Shown here piece after piece: positions 11,982 through 24,634 of a DNA stretch of 64,000 nt; position 1 is the first letter of the stretch, and each line of letters opens with the position of its first letter. The stretch is taken from positions 26,786,001 to 26,850,000 of the forward strand of contig OX485809.1 in NCBI GenBank assembly GCA_950295325.1, read 5' to 3'. The DNA comes from Polytrichum commune. Lineage: Eukaryota; Streptophyta; Polytrichopsida; Polytrichales; Polytrichaceae. The notes beneath the pieces are model-generated. The model saw only the letters and a list, made by a program, of their open reading frames with translations. It was not told where the DNA came from and did not search any database. A program made the translations under genes and the position numbers.

Positions 11982-14226
11982 GTTTGTTTGTTTGTTTGTT
12001 TGGTTTTTTTGTTTTTTGTTTTGTTTTTTGTTTTATTCATAAATGAATGTGACTCGTCTTATTGAACTTTATGAAGTCTTCTCATAGACATTGAAGTTGC
12101 CTCCTAACTCTCAACCAATTAGACTTAGAGACCATTCTAATATCATTCTTCATCATTATGTATTTTTGATGATCCCTCTTAAACACTTAAAGTTAGGAAG
12201 TGAGCTTGAGCACTTTAAATTTGCCTTCTCAAAATCTAATCATTACCAAAAACACGTTCAATTCCTGCGCAAGGGGTCATTTCAAAGATTGCCCAAGCGA
12301 TCTTCAATTTCTTGAACATTTGGGCATGCAACTTTATGTCAAATTCAGGCAAATATCTCAATACTTGAATCATCCCACCCTTAAGTCAATGCACTTTGAT
12401 TGCCCACAGTAACTACATACTCCATCCAATTTTAGAGATTCAAAAACCCAAATGTGTGTCGTGATAAACTATCATGAATGATGGATCATTTCTCATCTCA
12501 TCACCCAACTTTAGGAAATCGCAAATTGTGAATGTTACCCAAAATCAAGCACTCTTAGTTTGAGGGGGTCGCACAATCTTAAGTATGATCCAAAATACCA
12601 CAAAATTGTGCTAAAGAGATGGGTTTTGAAGTTAGCTATGTGCTCCAAGTGAACAATGAAAGTTTGATACAAATGAAGTTTCTGAAATGATGGAAACATA
12701 GAGCAAGGTCAAATTGGGCCTCTCGTACCTCTTTACCCCCTTGAGCAATTATGGTTATTGAAAATAAAGAGAATCAAGCTCACTTTGACCTCTTATAACT
12801 CTATAATTGGATAGTGTTTGAATACTTGATCTGATCCAAAGACCAAATTTGTATGTGGAGTTGGAAGTGCTCATAGTAGGCTCCAAGCCTTAACAACACA
12901 CTACATGTATATTGGGTCCAAGCACGACAACATTGAACTTTGACAGTTACCTCATAGAGCCACAAACTATCAAGAAACAACCTTTGAAACTTGGATCCTT
13001 CCATTTAGTATAATTTTTTGGGTAGGGGTGATTGATCATTCTAATGTGATAGTGAGAGCCATGTGCGTGATGAAGAGATTGAAGTCTATACATACAAACC
13101 ATAGACTTAATAATAATCTCATGTATGTATGTAACAATTTCCAACTCCTAGAGTAAATTGTCTTAATTATGTATAAGGGCTCCATTTCTTTGAGTGACAT
13201 GAGATGATAGCAATGACATTGCGGGGTGTAATGCATATTTGGATGCATAAGACCCTCATATGAGAAGTTGCACTGTGAAGGGGGGAGGGGGGGGGGGGGC
13301 TTTGGGTACAATAGCTCAAATACCATTTTGTACACCTCAACCACAACACATTATGGTGATGCACAATGTGATTGTCAATAGGTAGGTGTGTCAGCACATG
13401 CCCACCCAAGTCACCTTGGGGTCTACACATGACATATACTCTTGGTAACTCACACATGAATTACTCCCAGTGAATGTAACTCTGGTAGTGTTTCAATGCA
13501 ATAATGCTACATTATAGTAATCTTTTAATGTTTAAGTTAAGCTGACATTTAAGTTTAGTTGGACAAACCACTTGTCCCAAAATAAAAGGGACGTGCACTT
13601 GTGGAGACAAAAACATCAAACGATAACAACTAAAGCAACAATACAACAACCACAACTTCGAATGTGCATATTCCATGTTTGCCAACCACCATATTTGTGT
13701 AGTTTTGTGATCTAGTGCACATCGTATTGGCGGTTGGAAATGTTCAAAAATCATGCATAAATCTAGATATACTTAAATCCTAGTTGTTACATTGTGTTCC
13801 CATTTGTTGTTTAATGGTTCTTGATGATAAACAACAAGGAAGGATGGGAACTTGATGTTCTCCACTAGAATGATGTTGGAATGGAATGAATGTGGATTCA
13901 CCCCCCCCCCCCAAAAAAAAAATCCCAATAAAAGAACTAAGTCCCTTGGTCTTGTGTTTGATTCTAAAACATTCAAACACTAAAAAACACTAAAACACTA
14001 GGACTCTAAAACATCGTAACATGGAATGAGATATCCACCAGGATGATTTACCCAAGCTTGGTGGACACCTTTCCCAAGGGATAATGTGGCCAATCTTGAG
14101 TACAAATTACATCAATAAAGATCACTATTGTATTTTGTGCTTGGGTAAGAAATTCCCCTCCCAAGTTTGTTGTGAATCCATTCAAGCTAGATCCTACAAC
14201 ATGAAATTGGGACTTTGATTGCGATT
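11147..14226. other. Intergenic, no gene supported
   Basis: Three kilobases of AT-rich DNA with scattered short frames and no domain signal. It includes the (GTT)n microsatellite annotated separately, a G run near 13,285 and a C/A run near 13,900. Confidence 0.5.
11936..12003. repeat. (GTT)n followed by (GTTT)n microsatellite
   Basis: About fifteen GTT units pass directly into several GTTT units and then a T/G-rich tail. It is a simple repeat; the Cys-rich frame across it is an artefact. Confidence 0.95.
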
Positions 14227-15165
14227 TAGGGATTGCTTACACCATGGACCATGAAGTCGTCCCATGGCCATGTAAGAGCGTTCATTGGTTGTTGAACTCG
14301 TTCCGGGACCACTTCAGTTTACACCAAGGAGAAAATGTCACAGGTTGAGGTCCCCAAAAGACATATTGTAAGGCCTACATTATCCACTGACATGGTCCAA
14401 TGGATTTTGCAGTGAGAGAGGCAAAAGAGGTGGCCTGGTTGAAAAAGGCAAGGGCCCATGGCAAAGAAGTGCTTTTATAATAAAATTCATATGAATTTTT
14501 TTTTGGGGGGCTTTATATACAACTCTTCCCACTAGGCAAGGCTCACAAAATGTGCTTTATATATACTCTTGAGAAGCAAGTTTTCCCTCTATGTGCCTTG
14601 ATCATATCATAGCCCATGAGACACACCATTTCTTCCATGCACTACCCCTTAAACCGGCTCCCACATGTTTCACCAAACAATGTTGGACATCTAGAACTTA
14701 GGAATTTGAGTACACATGGTGAAGCGGGTTGCAAATAATGCTCAACGTACAACACAAGGTACATGTCACATATAAATTACATCGAACATGTACAAATTAA
14801 ATCGCTCATTTTTTTTTTTGTAAAAATTGTTGTGAGAAGATTTGCAAGCCACATCTTCGACACATCTAGCAAGAAGTGAAGACAAGTGAAGCCCAAGAAT
14901 AGACAAAAGAAAGGTCAAACTTGATTTTTTCCTTTCAAAACTGCCCTTTTTGGGCATATATTAAAAAAAATCAGCACATTCATTTTTTGGTGCATGGTCA
15001 TTCTTCTTGGTCCACATTCGGTTTATACCTAGTAAGGGGCTCAAAGGCTTTGTAAATTGATTTTTTAAGGAATCAGACTATGGAAGGTGGACCATCAAGT
15101 TGGACCATGGAAAAGGCCATCTTCCATGGTCCGACTTCATGGTCCATGGTGTAAACCGACCCTTA
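14227..15165. mobile_element. hAT-like TIR element, 0.94 kb, non-autonomous
   Basis: The left end reads TAGGGATTGCTTACACC followed by ATGGACCATGAAGTCG. The right end, reverse-complemented, reads TAAGGGTCGGTTTACACC followed by the same ATGGACCATGAAGTCG. The interior is non-coding. The flanks show no clean duplication. The start (T/A)AGGG resembles the other hAT-like families in the window. Confidence 0.7.
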
Positions 15166-15565
15166 ATGGGTCAATTTAGCTCAAAATAGCAACTAGGAGG
15201 GCTACACAATGTGTCTCCTCGTTTCACACTCCCCCATGACAAATGTCGTGAAGCGTTACCCTGTCTTTGCATGTCACTATCTTAGCTTGTTGTCTTGAAC
15301 AACCTGCCACCCCCGTGCCAATTTAAACATGTAGGTAAACCATTTCAGTTTTGGGTCAATCCTTCCCATCACAAAGTTACTTAGAATTTTTTCTTTCTGA
15401 ATCTAGTTCAGATATTTAACTACAACAGTTATTAAGTATGCGCAGTCCATTGACACCAAACTATAATTCACACATGATGTTGTGCGACTCACACTATTCA
15501 TCAATCGTCCAAGGACATGATCTTGCAACCACTTGACGGGCAACCATAGAAAGTAAGATGGGGCA

Positions 15566-15884
15566 CTAAGGTAGAGGGGCACATTCCCGCTCGAATTTCA
15601 GATTGGCATGTTCATTGGGGAGTTATTAAGGGGGAATCAATCTTGGAAGATGTGCAAAGTACATTGGAAATTGGACCAATTGGAATAATTAATTTTGGAT
15701 TAATATTGAATTAGTTATGAATTTTGGAAGGAGAACTCATAGGGGTACCCAAAACCACTCACCCCAAAAATGTACACCATGATTACATAGAAATTTGAGG
15801 TACGAAGCTATAATGTACCTCTTGTTTGGATAGGTCTAGTGAGCGGTTTAAGGACCCGAGCGGGAATGTGCCCCTCTACCTTAG
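15566..15884. mobile_element. MITE, 319 bp, near-perfect 28-bp TIRs
   Basis: Both ends carry CTAAGGTAGAGGGGCACATT followed by CCCGCTCG, in opposite orientation and without mismatch over 28 bp. The interior is non-coding and AT-rich. High arm identity suggests recent activity. The TIR matches no superfamily I can name with confidence, and the target duplication is unclear. Confidence 0.8.
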
Positions 15885-15950
15885 TTGCTCAAAGAGACCT
15901 CATGCATGACATTCTAATCAACTTGGCACATCAATTCCGGTGCCACACTA

Positions 15951-16525
15951 AGGGCTGATTCACACTAGGGCAGAAGGTCGAGAGGTCGTTGATTTCCACC
16001 AATCGGATTGCAAGAAACTAGGTATTTGGCCTCTCGACCCTTCACATTAGAGGCCAAAGTCAAGGGCCGTCGCTCACTAAAATGCCTACATGGTAGTACT
16101 TTTGACCAAAGCGACAGACTCTCGAAGGAAGTTTGGGTCGGACAGGAATGAAAACCCAAACTATGGTCAAGAGGCCGTTGATTTTATTTCATAAAAAGAT
16201 CAAAAACTGATAAGATCTTAGCTGTTAGGTTGGAGGGGTTGTTTTGGACATGGAATAAAGTGGGATGCTCCTTCTTCCTCTGGACTTGGCCTTTGCAGGT
16301 GTCACACTATGGCCGTCCAAGTCAAGAGACCGTGGGAGTTCATGGCCAAAGGTTTGGACTTTGGGCTTGGCCTTTGAAGGCTTCACACTGCGCCTGGCTG
16401 AAAGCTCCAATTCCTATATTTTATTGGCTATGTATTTTTAGCCCATTTCTTTGGACTCTCAACAAAGTTTGGCCATTCAATCCCAGAGCTTCTCGACTTG
16501 GACGGCCATAGTATGAAGCGGCCCT
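15951..16525. mobile_element. hAT-like TIR element, 575 bp, with internal inverted repeats
   Basis: The left end reads AAGGGCTGATTCACACTA and the right end, reverse-complemented, TAGGGCCGCTTCATACTA. Both continue with a variant of GTCGAGA. A third partial arm (CACACTATGGCCGTCCAAG) lies inside near 16,305, so the element looks like a fold-back of repeated ends. There is no coding capacity. Confidence 0.65.
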
Positions 16526-16746
16526 AAGTCACAAACGAACAAACAAACAACCACAAAATTAATTATATAGTGTACCTAGTTCAAGAAACGCGTGGGTTGT
16601 CAGGCAACCTTGGCCTATGGATCTCCAACCTCCTGCCGTCAGCATGACATTTTCAACAGGATACTGCAACTTCTAGCTAACTTACACAAGTTGGAGTAGA
16701 AGGCTTGCGTAACTTAGTCTGTAACTGTATACAACTATAACTTAGA

Positions 16747-16941
16747 CCATTTAGTGCATGTTACTCTTTGGAATTACATAATGCAATAACGTCTTGCTCA
16801 AGAGTTCAATTTCTACTAACGAAAATTCAATAGGTTGGTCATACATTATAAAATGTAAATGACTATGCTTAATAAAATGTCACATTCTCGTTAAATAATT
16901 ATGATAGTGCGTAACTCCAAATACTAACACACACTAAATGG
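16747..16941. mobile_element. Small TIR MITE, ATTTAGTG family, copy 2
   Basis: The left arm is CCATTTAGTGCATGTTACTC then TTTGGAATTACATAATG. The right arm, reverse-complemented, is CCATTTAGTGTGTGTTAGTA then TTTGGAGTTACGCACTA. Both match the arms of the element near 10.93 kb. It is non-coding. Confidence 0.65.
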
Positions 16942-18959
16942 GATAATCGGTGTGCTATATTTGACTCCGAAAACCAAAGAATTACATTGCCAATTTATTT
17001 ATTTAAAATTTTAATCATCAGATATTCATTAATGTAGCCAATCGCAAGTGGAAGACCAAGTCTTCAAAGATTTACTTGGAATTTTGTAGAGTGACGTCAA
17101 CAAAGCTCCCAAAGAGCCTTGCACCTAGTATTCTTGATACCGTACATCATGGCCCTATGATGGGGACCAATTTGCATGTGGACTAACTATGGAAACCTCC
17201 TCCAACACCTACACTATATATGATATTTGGTGTCACCTACATCATTTGCAATGGGCCTAAACTAGATGCCTAGAGGTTTCAAAGTGTCACATCCGCTAAT
17301 TGTCAATACCAAATTATTTGTCGATGGAAGTAAAAATTTTAAAATGAAAATTCATTTACATCATGACATTTGGCTTAGCACATTGGGATACTTGAGATAG
17401 TAGGTTTGCATTCTAGTATGGAGCATGCTAAAGGCAAGTGTCATGTGTTTGCATTTTAGTATACAAGAGGAAGATGTTTTGAGCATACTAATGTCAAGAG
17501 TCATTTGTGTACACTTCCGTCAACTTGTCGACCATTGTGTAATATAAGCCTACACCTCATAACATTATTGAACATACTCATACCAAGATATTAGTAAGTG
17601 TACTTAAATGCAGAGTATTATGAGGTAACACTAATAGCAAAGTTCTTGATCATCAATGTAACTTAGCATATGCCTAAGAAAGGGTAAGTGACACTATTAT
17701 GCATGTGACACTAAATACCATAAATGGTGCAACTACGCTAAAAATTGATTTTTGAAAGATGTTTTGAAGTTAGAAAAATATTGCCTATCTCCAACAAATT
17801 TGCTTTGGCATCAATGCCAAAGGAGACAAAAGAGGGTAAGAGAGGCATGGAAAAACAACTACTAGAAGATGTGACACCATGTGGGACCCATCATTATCAT
17901 TCCTTTGCATCAAGGGTGGAAAAAAACTCAACTTTTTCTAGCCAATGCATTGGGTTTTTGGTTTTAATGCAAATACCTAATTTCTGCAAATAAAATCATG
18001 GTTTTATTCCAAGTGCCACCATTTGTATTCCGGTTGGAAATTATCATCAAGGGTGGGAAAACCCCAAATTTTTTAAGCTGATGCATTGCATTTTTTGTTT
18101 TAATGCAAAAAGCCCAAATGAAACTGAATAAAACCGGATTTTGCTGGACTTCAAATGATTGAGTTAAAAAAAAAAAAAAAAACTAGAAAAACCCAATTGT
18201 AAAAACCCGTGTAGTGCTAGCTCTGCTTTGCATGAACAATTTACTTTGACATGGGATACCAAGCTTTTCCAACCCCATTGTTAAGCTTGGTTGGAATTGG
18301 ATTACTTTCACATTGCTCTAATCTAAAAAAAATTGTAACTAATGATGCGCATGTATCCAATCATGGCAACCTTCTTGCACATCAAGTAGGTAACCAAGCA
18401 CAACCACCTTTTGGCACATCAAGCATGTAAAGTCCAAACATCAATGCTATGATCTTAGTTACATATATGTTTCTTACCACCAAAAAGTCATAGGAATTTG
18501 AAAAACATATATGAGGTTGTCAAACCATATCTAGGTGCCAAGAGTTGCCTTCCACACCCTACCAATAATCTATTCAACATGATATGCATCTTCCATGACA
18601 CATACTTAAGTCGCAATTGTATTGCATTTACTCATCACTAAGTGGCAAATCCATCATCCAAGTTTCATGTGCTTTTGTATACGAAACAACAATGTAACTT
18701 GGTTTCAATAAATAACTAACCGTAACAAGAATAATGCCATTGCTTTTGATTATGTGTGTAGAGCCCCTACCTCACCGTCAAAGAATGGAAAGTCCACCTC
18801 AAAGTGACACTAACTACCACTTGTGGGGCTTAATGCTCTCACATACTTTGACAAGATTTGTAGGTTGCTCTCCTTGTCCGATTCATGCATTCTTTACAAT
18901 ATTGGAGAACCTTCGAAGATAACATTTGAGAGGTATTTCAATTGTCCATATCAAATAAG
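16942..18959. other. Intergenic, no gene supported
   Basis: AT-rich sequence with a poly-A run near 18,170 and an isolated half-copy of the ATTTAGTG MITE arm near 17,705-17,725. No coding signal is seen. Confidence 0.5.
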
Positions 18960-20505
18960 ATATCAAGTTTAGGTAATTGAAAGAGTGTTGTGGTCCCTAG
19001 GACTGGTAAAAGTCCCAATTTTGCGTCCTTGAAACTCATGCCTATTGCCAAATGTGGAGATTCAAAGCTACTAGTAGAGGCCATGAAATCCTACCCAAAG
19101 GTAGAAGATGTGAACACTAGGGGAATTTGTGCGTGGAAGGGTAGTAACCATTTGGAACTACTAAACAAAAACTTAGACCACCACCAAGTGCTAATTGAGA
19201 CTCCCATCGACTTGACAGAGTGAATTATTCCATTTCTCACCCTAAACCTGGACAACTTGTCAACACATAAAGAAGTTGTTGAAATCTCTAGAGAATTTTG
19301 TGGCTCATGCCACATCCATGTTAGAAATTGACCATCCTATTTCTTTTTGCACATTGCAAGATTGCCTCCCATTTCTGCCAAAAAGATATAGGACAATGCA
19401 AGCCAAATACAAGGATTTTGTGTAATACCAAAGGTAGACCTAGCAAACATGGTACCCCCTACTCCAACATACAAAGGGCTCAAGAAGGAGTTCCATTCCA
19501 CCAATAATGTGGAGTATGAGTTTGGCTTTTGCCCTAACAACATTAAATGTTGTGTAAGTGGCAACAAGAAGAAGTATGTATTGGACTAGCCTATAGTACC
19601 CAACACGTGGTTGGTGAAGATAGGTACCAATCTCTTGAAGGAGGAGGTGTTGGCACTTGAGGGTGTTGAATTCCAATTATAGCAGAAGGAGGCACTTTCA
19701 CCTTGCTAGATGTTTTCAACAACTGTGACATTTTTGATACCTTGGTCGCATTTCCTTGTGCCACCAAACCATGATGCACACCCAACTTCTATATTCTCAA
19801 AGACATTGCCTCGCACTCCATCAACATCCATGGCATATCACAAAAAACAAATGGGAGAGCGCCAAACTCATCGATGGATAATGTGTTGTTGGAGTGGGTG
19901 TTATTTCATATCTAGGATTTGAAGTGATAATGAACATCATCTCTAAAGAGGGTATTTCTCCTACTGACATGTTAAAATTGGCAACATCCCATTGTGCACG
20001 TATCCGGATTGCGCAAAAATGTGTTCTCAAGCTTTGACAAAGAAAGGGGTATGGGTGTAGTGTAGACATCTTTATTATGTGTTTATGTGCAAGGTGGATT
20101 ATGATAGTGATTTGTTCATTCATGCTCCGATGTATACCTACAAGGAGATCATGCGACTACTTGAATTTGTTGGTGTTGTAGAGCGTGAGGAATGTTTCAA
20201 GCATCAAGTTCAACCACATGTTTAAGACTGTCAATGAATGACATTTATTGGTTTGGATTGTTATTATAATAAAAATCAGCAATGGATTGAAATATTTTCC
20301 AACATTACATGGTAATAGTTTCCCCCTTTACTTTTGTTCATTCAAAATGTTTGAACTTTATAGATAAATAAGAGAAATTAATACTATGCTAAATTTGGAG
20401 TATGAACCTTAGACTTGTGCACATTTACTATATTTGGCTTTATGTTACCAACCACTACTCATGTGTCACTGTTCACTGTTCATTGCTCATTGCCTAGCTT
20501 CCCTC
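18960..20505 (+). pseudogene. Remnant of a SWIM/MULE transposase element (3' part)
   Basis: In several broken frames this segment matches the C-terminal half of the intact transposase at 45685-49016. TGKSPNFASLKL matches TGKGPDSASLKL, CGDSKLLVEAMKSYP matches CGDPKLLANAMKSYP, and the tail KVDYDSDLFIHAP matches KVDYSSDKFIHAP. After the coding relic the homology continues through a heptamer-like run (GTTCACTGTTCATTGCTCATTG) and stops after TAGCTTCCCTC, the same boundary as in the intact element (reverse-complemented). The 5' half is missing or diverged beyond recognition. Stops and indels show it is dead. Confidence 0.85.
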
Positions 20506-21313
20506 ATCATGGTGCCTAGATTTGGTTTGAAAATCTCAAACATGTTTTCAAACTCTTGCAACTTTTTATGGTAACAAACATGTATGTAACTGAGATCAAA
20601 GTGTCAATGTTTGGATGGTATGTGCTTGATGTACCAAAAGGCGGTTGTTTTTGGTTCCTACTTGATGTATAGGAAGGTGGTCATGTTTGGATACAACTTG
20701 TTGAAAAATTAACATATTTGATTTTGTTTTGTCAAGACACGCACATTGCAAAAATGATTATTTGACAAAGAAAGATCTGCAAAATATGACAAAATCCTAA
20801 TTTATATACTTTAAGAAACAATTTGGTCAAATAATCACTCTATGTTTTTTTTTTCTTTCAAAAACAACAAAGTATGCATGCAACTAAAATGTGTTTGTAA
20901 ATGTCATTTCTATATTAGGGTCTACCAATACAAGTGCACATATGTATTTTGATTAAGTCCAAATTTCATGCATAAGTGTAGATTTACTTAAAACCTAAGT
21001 CTTATACATGCATGTCATTACTTACATTTTGTAGAGCATGTTAGAACAACGTGAAATTGATCCAATTCCAAATCAAGCTCTGCAACGGGTTGAGAAAACT
21101 TTGTCTATCATGTCAGAGTATAGTTACAAACAAAATTGATTACACTTTGAACATACCCATCTTCAACAAACAACCACGAACAATTCACAGGTTTTCTTTT
21201 CGAATTTGAAAATTGGATATGATATTGTACAAACTTGTGCACATGTATGCTGCAAAGCCAACTGAGAAACTATATACATATACTCAAATTTGTTCATATT
21301 GCCTGCAAAATCT
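20506..21313. other. Intergenic, no gene supported
   Basis: AT-rich sequence between two transposon relics. No coding frame or clear repeat is seen. Confidence 0.5.
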
Positions 21314-22311
21314 TTAGTAATTGGTCCAGTAACCCCTACTCTTCAATACAATGTCAATTCTTTGTGGCATGCTCTCATAAAGCGCCATGCAATCATGTTC
21401 ACTGAAATTGGGATACAATGAACACGCACGTTCCCATAATTCTTGGATACCTCTTGGACGTGTCATAAATTTGTTCAAGCACCATTTGAGAAGTGGCCAT
21501 AAGGTTCAATGGATTCAAATCCAGAGATTGTGTAGGCCACTGAAGGAGAGGAAATGGTTGTGATGCCAACCATTCTTGCACGATCTTGCTCGTGTGCTTG
21601 GGATCATTATCTTGTTGAAAGACCAACTTGGATCTAGATTGTAATTATGTATAGTGGACCACAAGAAATTTCCTAAAGTAATTTGTACAGATGTTTATCC
21701 ATCCTACTTTCAATTCTGTACCATACTCCCAACTCAAAAGTTGTCATGCATCCCCAATCATCGCTAACCCATCACCATGCTTCACGGTCTAATGGACATG
21801 TTAAGGTCTAAGACGTACTCCAACACCATGACCTATCATTTGAGTTAAACCTATTTATCTTTGTCTCATCACTAAAAGTCACGCGTTTCCAATCATCAAT
21901 GTTCCAATTCTCATACCTCTGAGCAAACCTCAGGCATGCGAAAACATGTTTACAACTCAAAAATGGTTTCCTTTGTTGCATTTGTGCACCCAATCTAGCC
22001 TCTCTTAAAACACGCTTCACAGTGTTGTCATACAACAATTTACATGTTTTAGATTGAATTTGTTATGTTGTTGCAGATGCAGTTCCAAATCAACCTTTAG
22101 TAACGAGAGTGACACAACGCCTCTTCTCTCGGTTTGCAAGAAGTTTTGGACGCCTTTCTCTTTGTTTCTCAATCTCGCCCCCTACATCCTACCTCAGATG
22201 CACTATAGAAGATTGGCTCATGCCCACTAAAGTGGCAACTTTGCAAGTAGAAACACCGCTTCTAAGTTGCATAAGAACTTGGTGCTTTTGTTCTTGAGAC
22301 AATAAAGGCAT
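21314..22311 (-). pseudogene. Tc1-like (DD34E-spaced) transposase, inactivated
   Basis: Reading from ATG at 22311, the N-terminus shows a helix-turn-helix (QVLMQLRSGVSTCKVATLVG) followed by an in-frame TAG. A central block holds RVTFSDETKIN (first catalytic Asp region). A third block starts FQQDNDPKHTSKIVQEWL (second Asp) and continues to WPTQSLDLNPLN. The tail ESMPQRI, typical of Tc1 transposases, leads to a stop at 21314. The spacing from QQD to the last catalytic position is 34 residues, but the Glu of PIE is Asn here (PLN). Overall size, about 330 codons, matches the family. Frameshifts separate the blocks. Flowering-plant mariner elements are normally DD39D, so a Tc1-type DD34E copy is unusual. 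Confidence 0.85.
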
Positions 22312-23199
22312 ATGGCTATAAATGATTCTAAAAATTGCACCTCACGTACGATGAAACCAAGGCTACACAATGCACAAGAAATCTCACGACGATCTCAGCT
22401 ACACAATGCACACATAGATGTCAATGTTGAAAGAGTGGCGGCAAACAAAAGCGAGTATTGTCATCCTAACCACTTCGACATTTCCTATCTTAGAAACCCT
22501 AAACCCTTCTCACTTTTTGGTTTCACATTTATGCAATTGATTGCTTGGACTCTTGCTTTGATCACTTCATCACTATGTTTGTGATTTGAATTAGTTGACA
22601 ATGGGAGCCGAAGTTGAGTTTGTGTACAATGTACTCAGTTATGTTGGTAATTGTATAGTCTTCATGCGTAGGAATGAGGGTGATGGGGCCCACATGTCAC
22701 CACAATTAATGGCGATTGCTTTACCCCAACCTACCTCTCTTACCCTCTCTTACCTCTTTTGCGCACTTGTGTTCCAAACCTCTCATCATTTGTGTCACTG
22801 CATGCTACACTGTAATTGTTTGTTTGTTTGTTTGGTTGTCTTATGCCCCCTTTACACTATAGCTCAAGTCGGGGGTTTGACCTTGGAGTTCGCATAATTT
22901 TTTGATCTTTAGGATGAACATGAAAACATCTACAAAATAGATTGTTTCTTTGAGAAACACAAGCAACGTTTGAAGGTGCTATCATCATTTGTATTAGGTA
23001 GAGGCGTTTCTCGAAGGTAGATTTTGGTGATGAGCACCCTTTCATTGGGCATGTGTTTGCTTCAAGGACAGAAAACCACTCGTGAAATAGTTAACAATAT
23101 TGTATAGCATGGTATCCTATTCCAATGAAAATACCGTAATCATTTGGAATTTGAAGTGTAAAATGATTCCTGAACTTTGGACCAATTTGGAAAGAACAA
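22312..23199. other. Intergenic, no gene supported
   Basis: No credible gene. The downstream half leads into the degenerate tandem repeat that starts near 23,200. Confidence 0.45.
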
Positions 23200-23620
23200 A
23201 TTTGGTTGCACAATGAATCTCTATATCTAAGGAATTCAAAAATTTGACTAAATGATTTACCAAAAAAATGGAGACTAAAATTTCCTATCGTTTGTAACCA
23301 CCAGGTTGGGTTTAGAGGGGTTTCCAAACATGTGGATTACTAGGAGCAATGTATCAATTGGAAATTGAGTTACAAAATGAATCTCAAAATTTGAAGCAAA
23401 TTTGAAGGAGTTCATAATCTCAACTGAAGCTTTGACCAAAATATGCAGACTAAGATTTCCAACTTTTGCAAACCCTCTGTTAGTTTTCTAAAAATATGTG
23501 GAAGATAATCATTGTATTATACAGAAAGGAGTTGAAAGATGAATCTCATAATTTGAAGCACATTTGAAAGAACTCAAAATCTTGACTAAAGCTTTGAATA
23601 AAATTTGCAAATTAAACTTT
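23200..23620. repeat. Degenerate tandem repeat, about 163 bp unit, about 3 copies
   Basis: The phrase ATGAATCTC-(AT-rich)-TTTGA(A/C) followed by GACTAAA(G/T)(C/G)TTTGA recurs at about 23,211, 23,375 and 23,538. The spacing is about 163 bp and drift is heavy. It is non-coding. Confidence 0.6.
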
Positions 23621-23856
23621 GCATTTGACGGTGTCATAATGTAAATGCGTACACTATATAGATGTGTACTTATTTTGTGTTGCATTGTGATTCTTTGATT
23701 TGGAGGAAAGTAAAAGGGAATAGAAATAAATTACCTTTTTGTTTACTCATAGTTTATTCTAAGTGACTTTTAGTTTACCCTTTTAATCTTATCTCTGTTT
23801 TTTACTCTTAGTTTACTCTTAGCTTATCTCTTTTAGTCTTACTAAAGAGATACAAA

Positions 23857-24336
23857 TCAATATGCTTCGAAGGATAAATCTGGAAGAGCCTTCATAACAA
23901 AACGAATCGAAAGATGATCTAGAAGAGCCCCAGGAACAAAACCAACACGTTGAAATCTCAAGAAGCAAGATGGTGTTTCATGTTGTGAAGTGTTGCATTC
24001 CAGAGATTTGTGTTTCGTGTTGGAGTTGGTGCTGACAGATGACGGGGAAGGAGCAATGGTAGGTTTCCTGGTAATAAAAATCGCAATGTTTTCAATGCTG
24101 AAATAAGGAAGCATTGATTGACATTCACTTATGCATTGGCAACAATGTTTGGGGAGAATTTCGGGCATAAGTCCAACCGGTTGCACGTTGACATCGTCCA
24201 GATTTTCTGTATTAATTTGAGGGTCATAGATTCCTCTAAAATGATCAGTAAGTTTCCTGAAGTCTTGAACTTCAACCAATTATTTCTCAAACTCAACCGG
24301 TTCATCTGTAACTAGTGGTCGGTTCTCCCCATTCAT
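23857..24336 (-). pseudogene. Uncharacterised 160-codon frame with one internal TAA
   Basis: From ATG at 24336 the frame is open to 23857 except for TAA at codon 19. That TAA could be a CAA-to-TAA change and is followed immediately by LVEVQDFRKLTDHFRGIYDP. The C-terminal part includes CCQCISECQ and ends PDLSFEAY. I recognise no domain. It lies about 300 bp downstream of the P450 stop on the same strand and could be a separate decayed gene or a lost exon. Composition is more gene-like than the surroundings. Confidence 0.35.
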
Positions 24337-24634
24337 CGATTGGCAACATTAAGCCCTAAACTTTGCAAGTTACCAATTCCCGTCGTCAAAGCCCAAGTAC
24401 TCTAGGCTTTTAGGACGAGTGTTCTAGGGTTCATGTGGGCTTTTGTTAGTTGAATGTTGTCTGTTGAATGCTGAATGCCATGGATAAGAAAAGTATTCTG
24501 ATGGGAAAATTTAACTTGATATGATGAACCCTTCCGATCAAAAATTTGAATTTTCTTGAATAGATTATATTGCATCATGAATGTACAGATTCACTTCTCT
24601 GGATCACCGATGACTTTTTTACACCCGAATTTGA

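Noticed and set aside
11830-12042. Cys-rich small protein on the plus strand
   Set aside because: The Cys run is a translation of the (GTT)n microsatellite.
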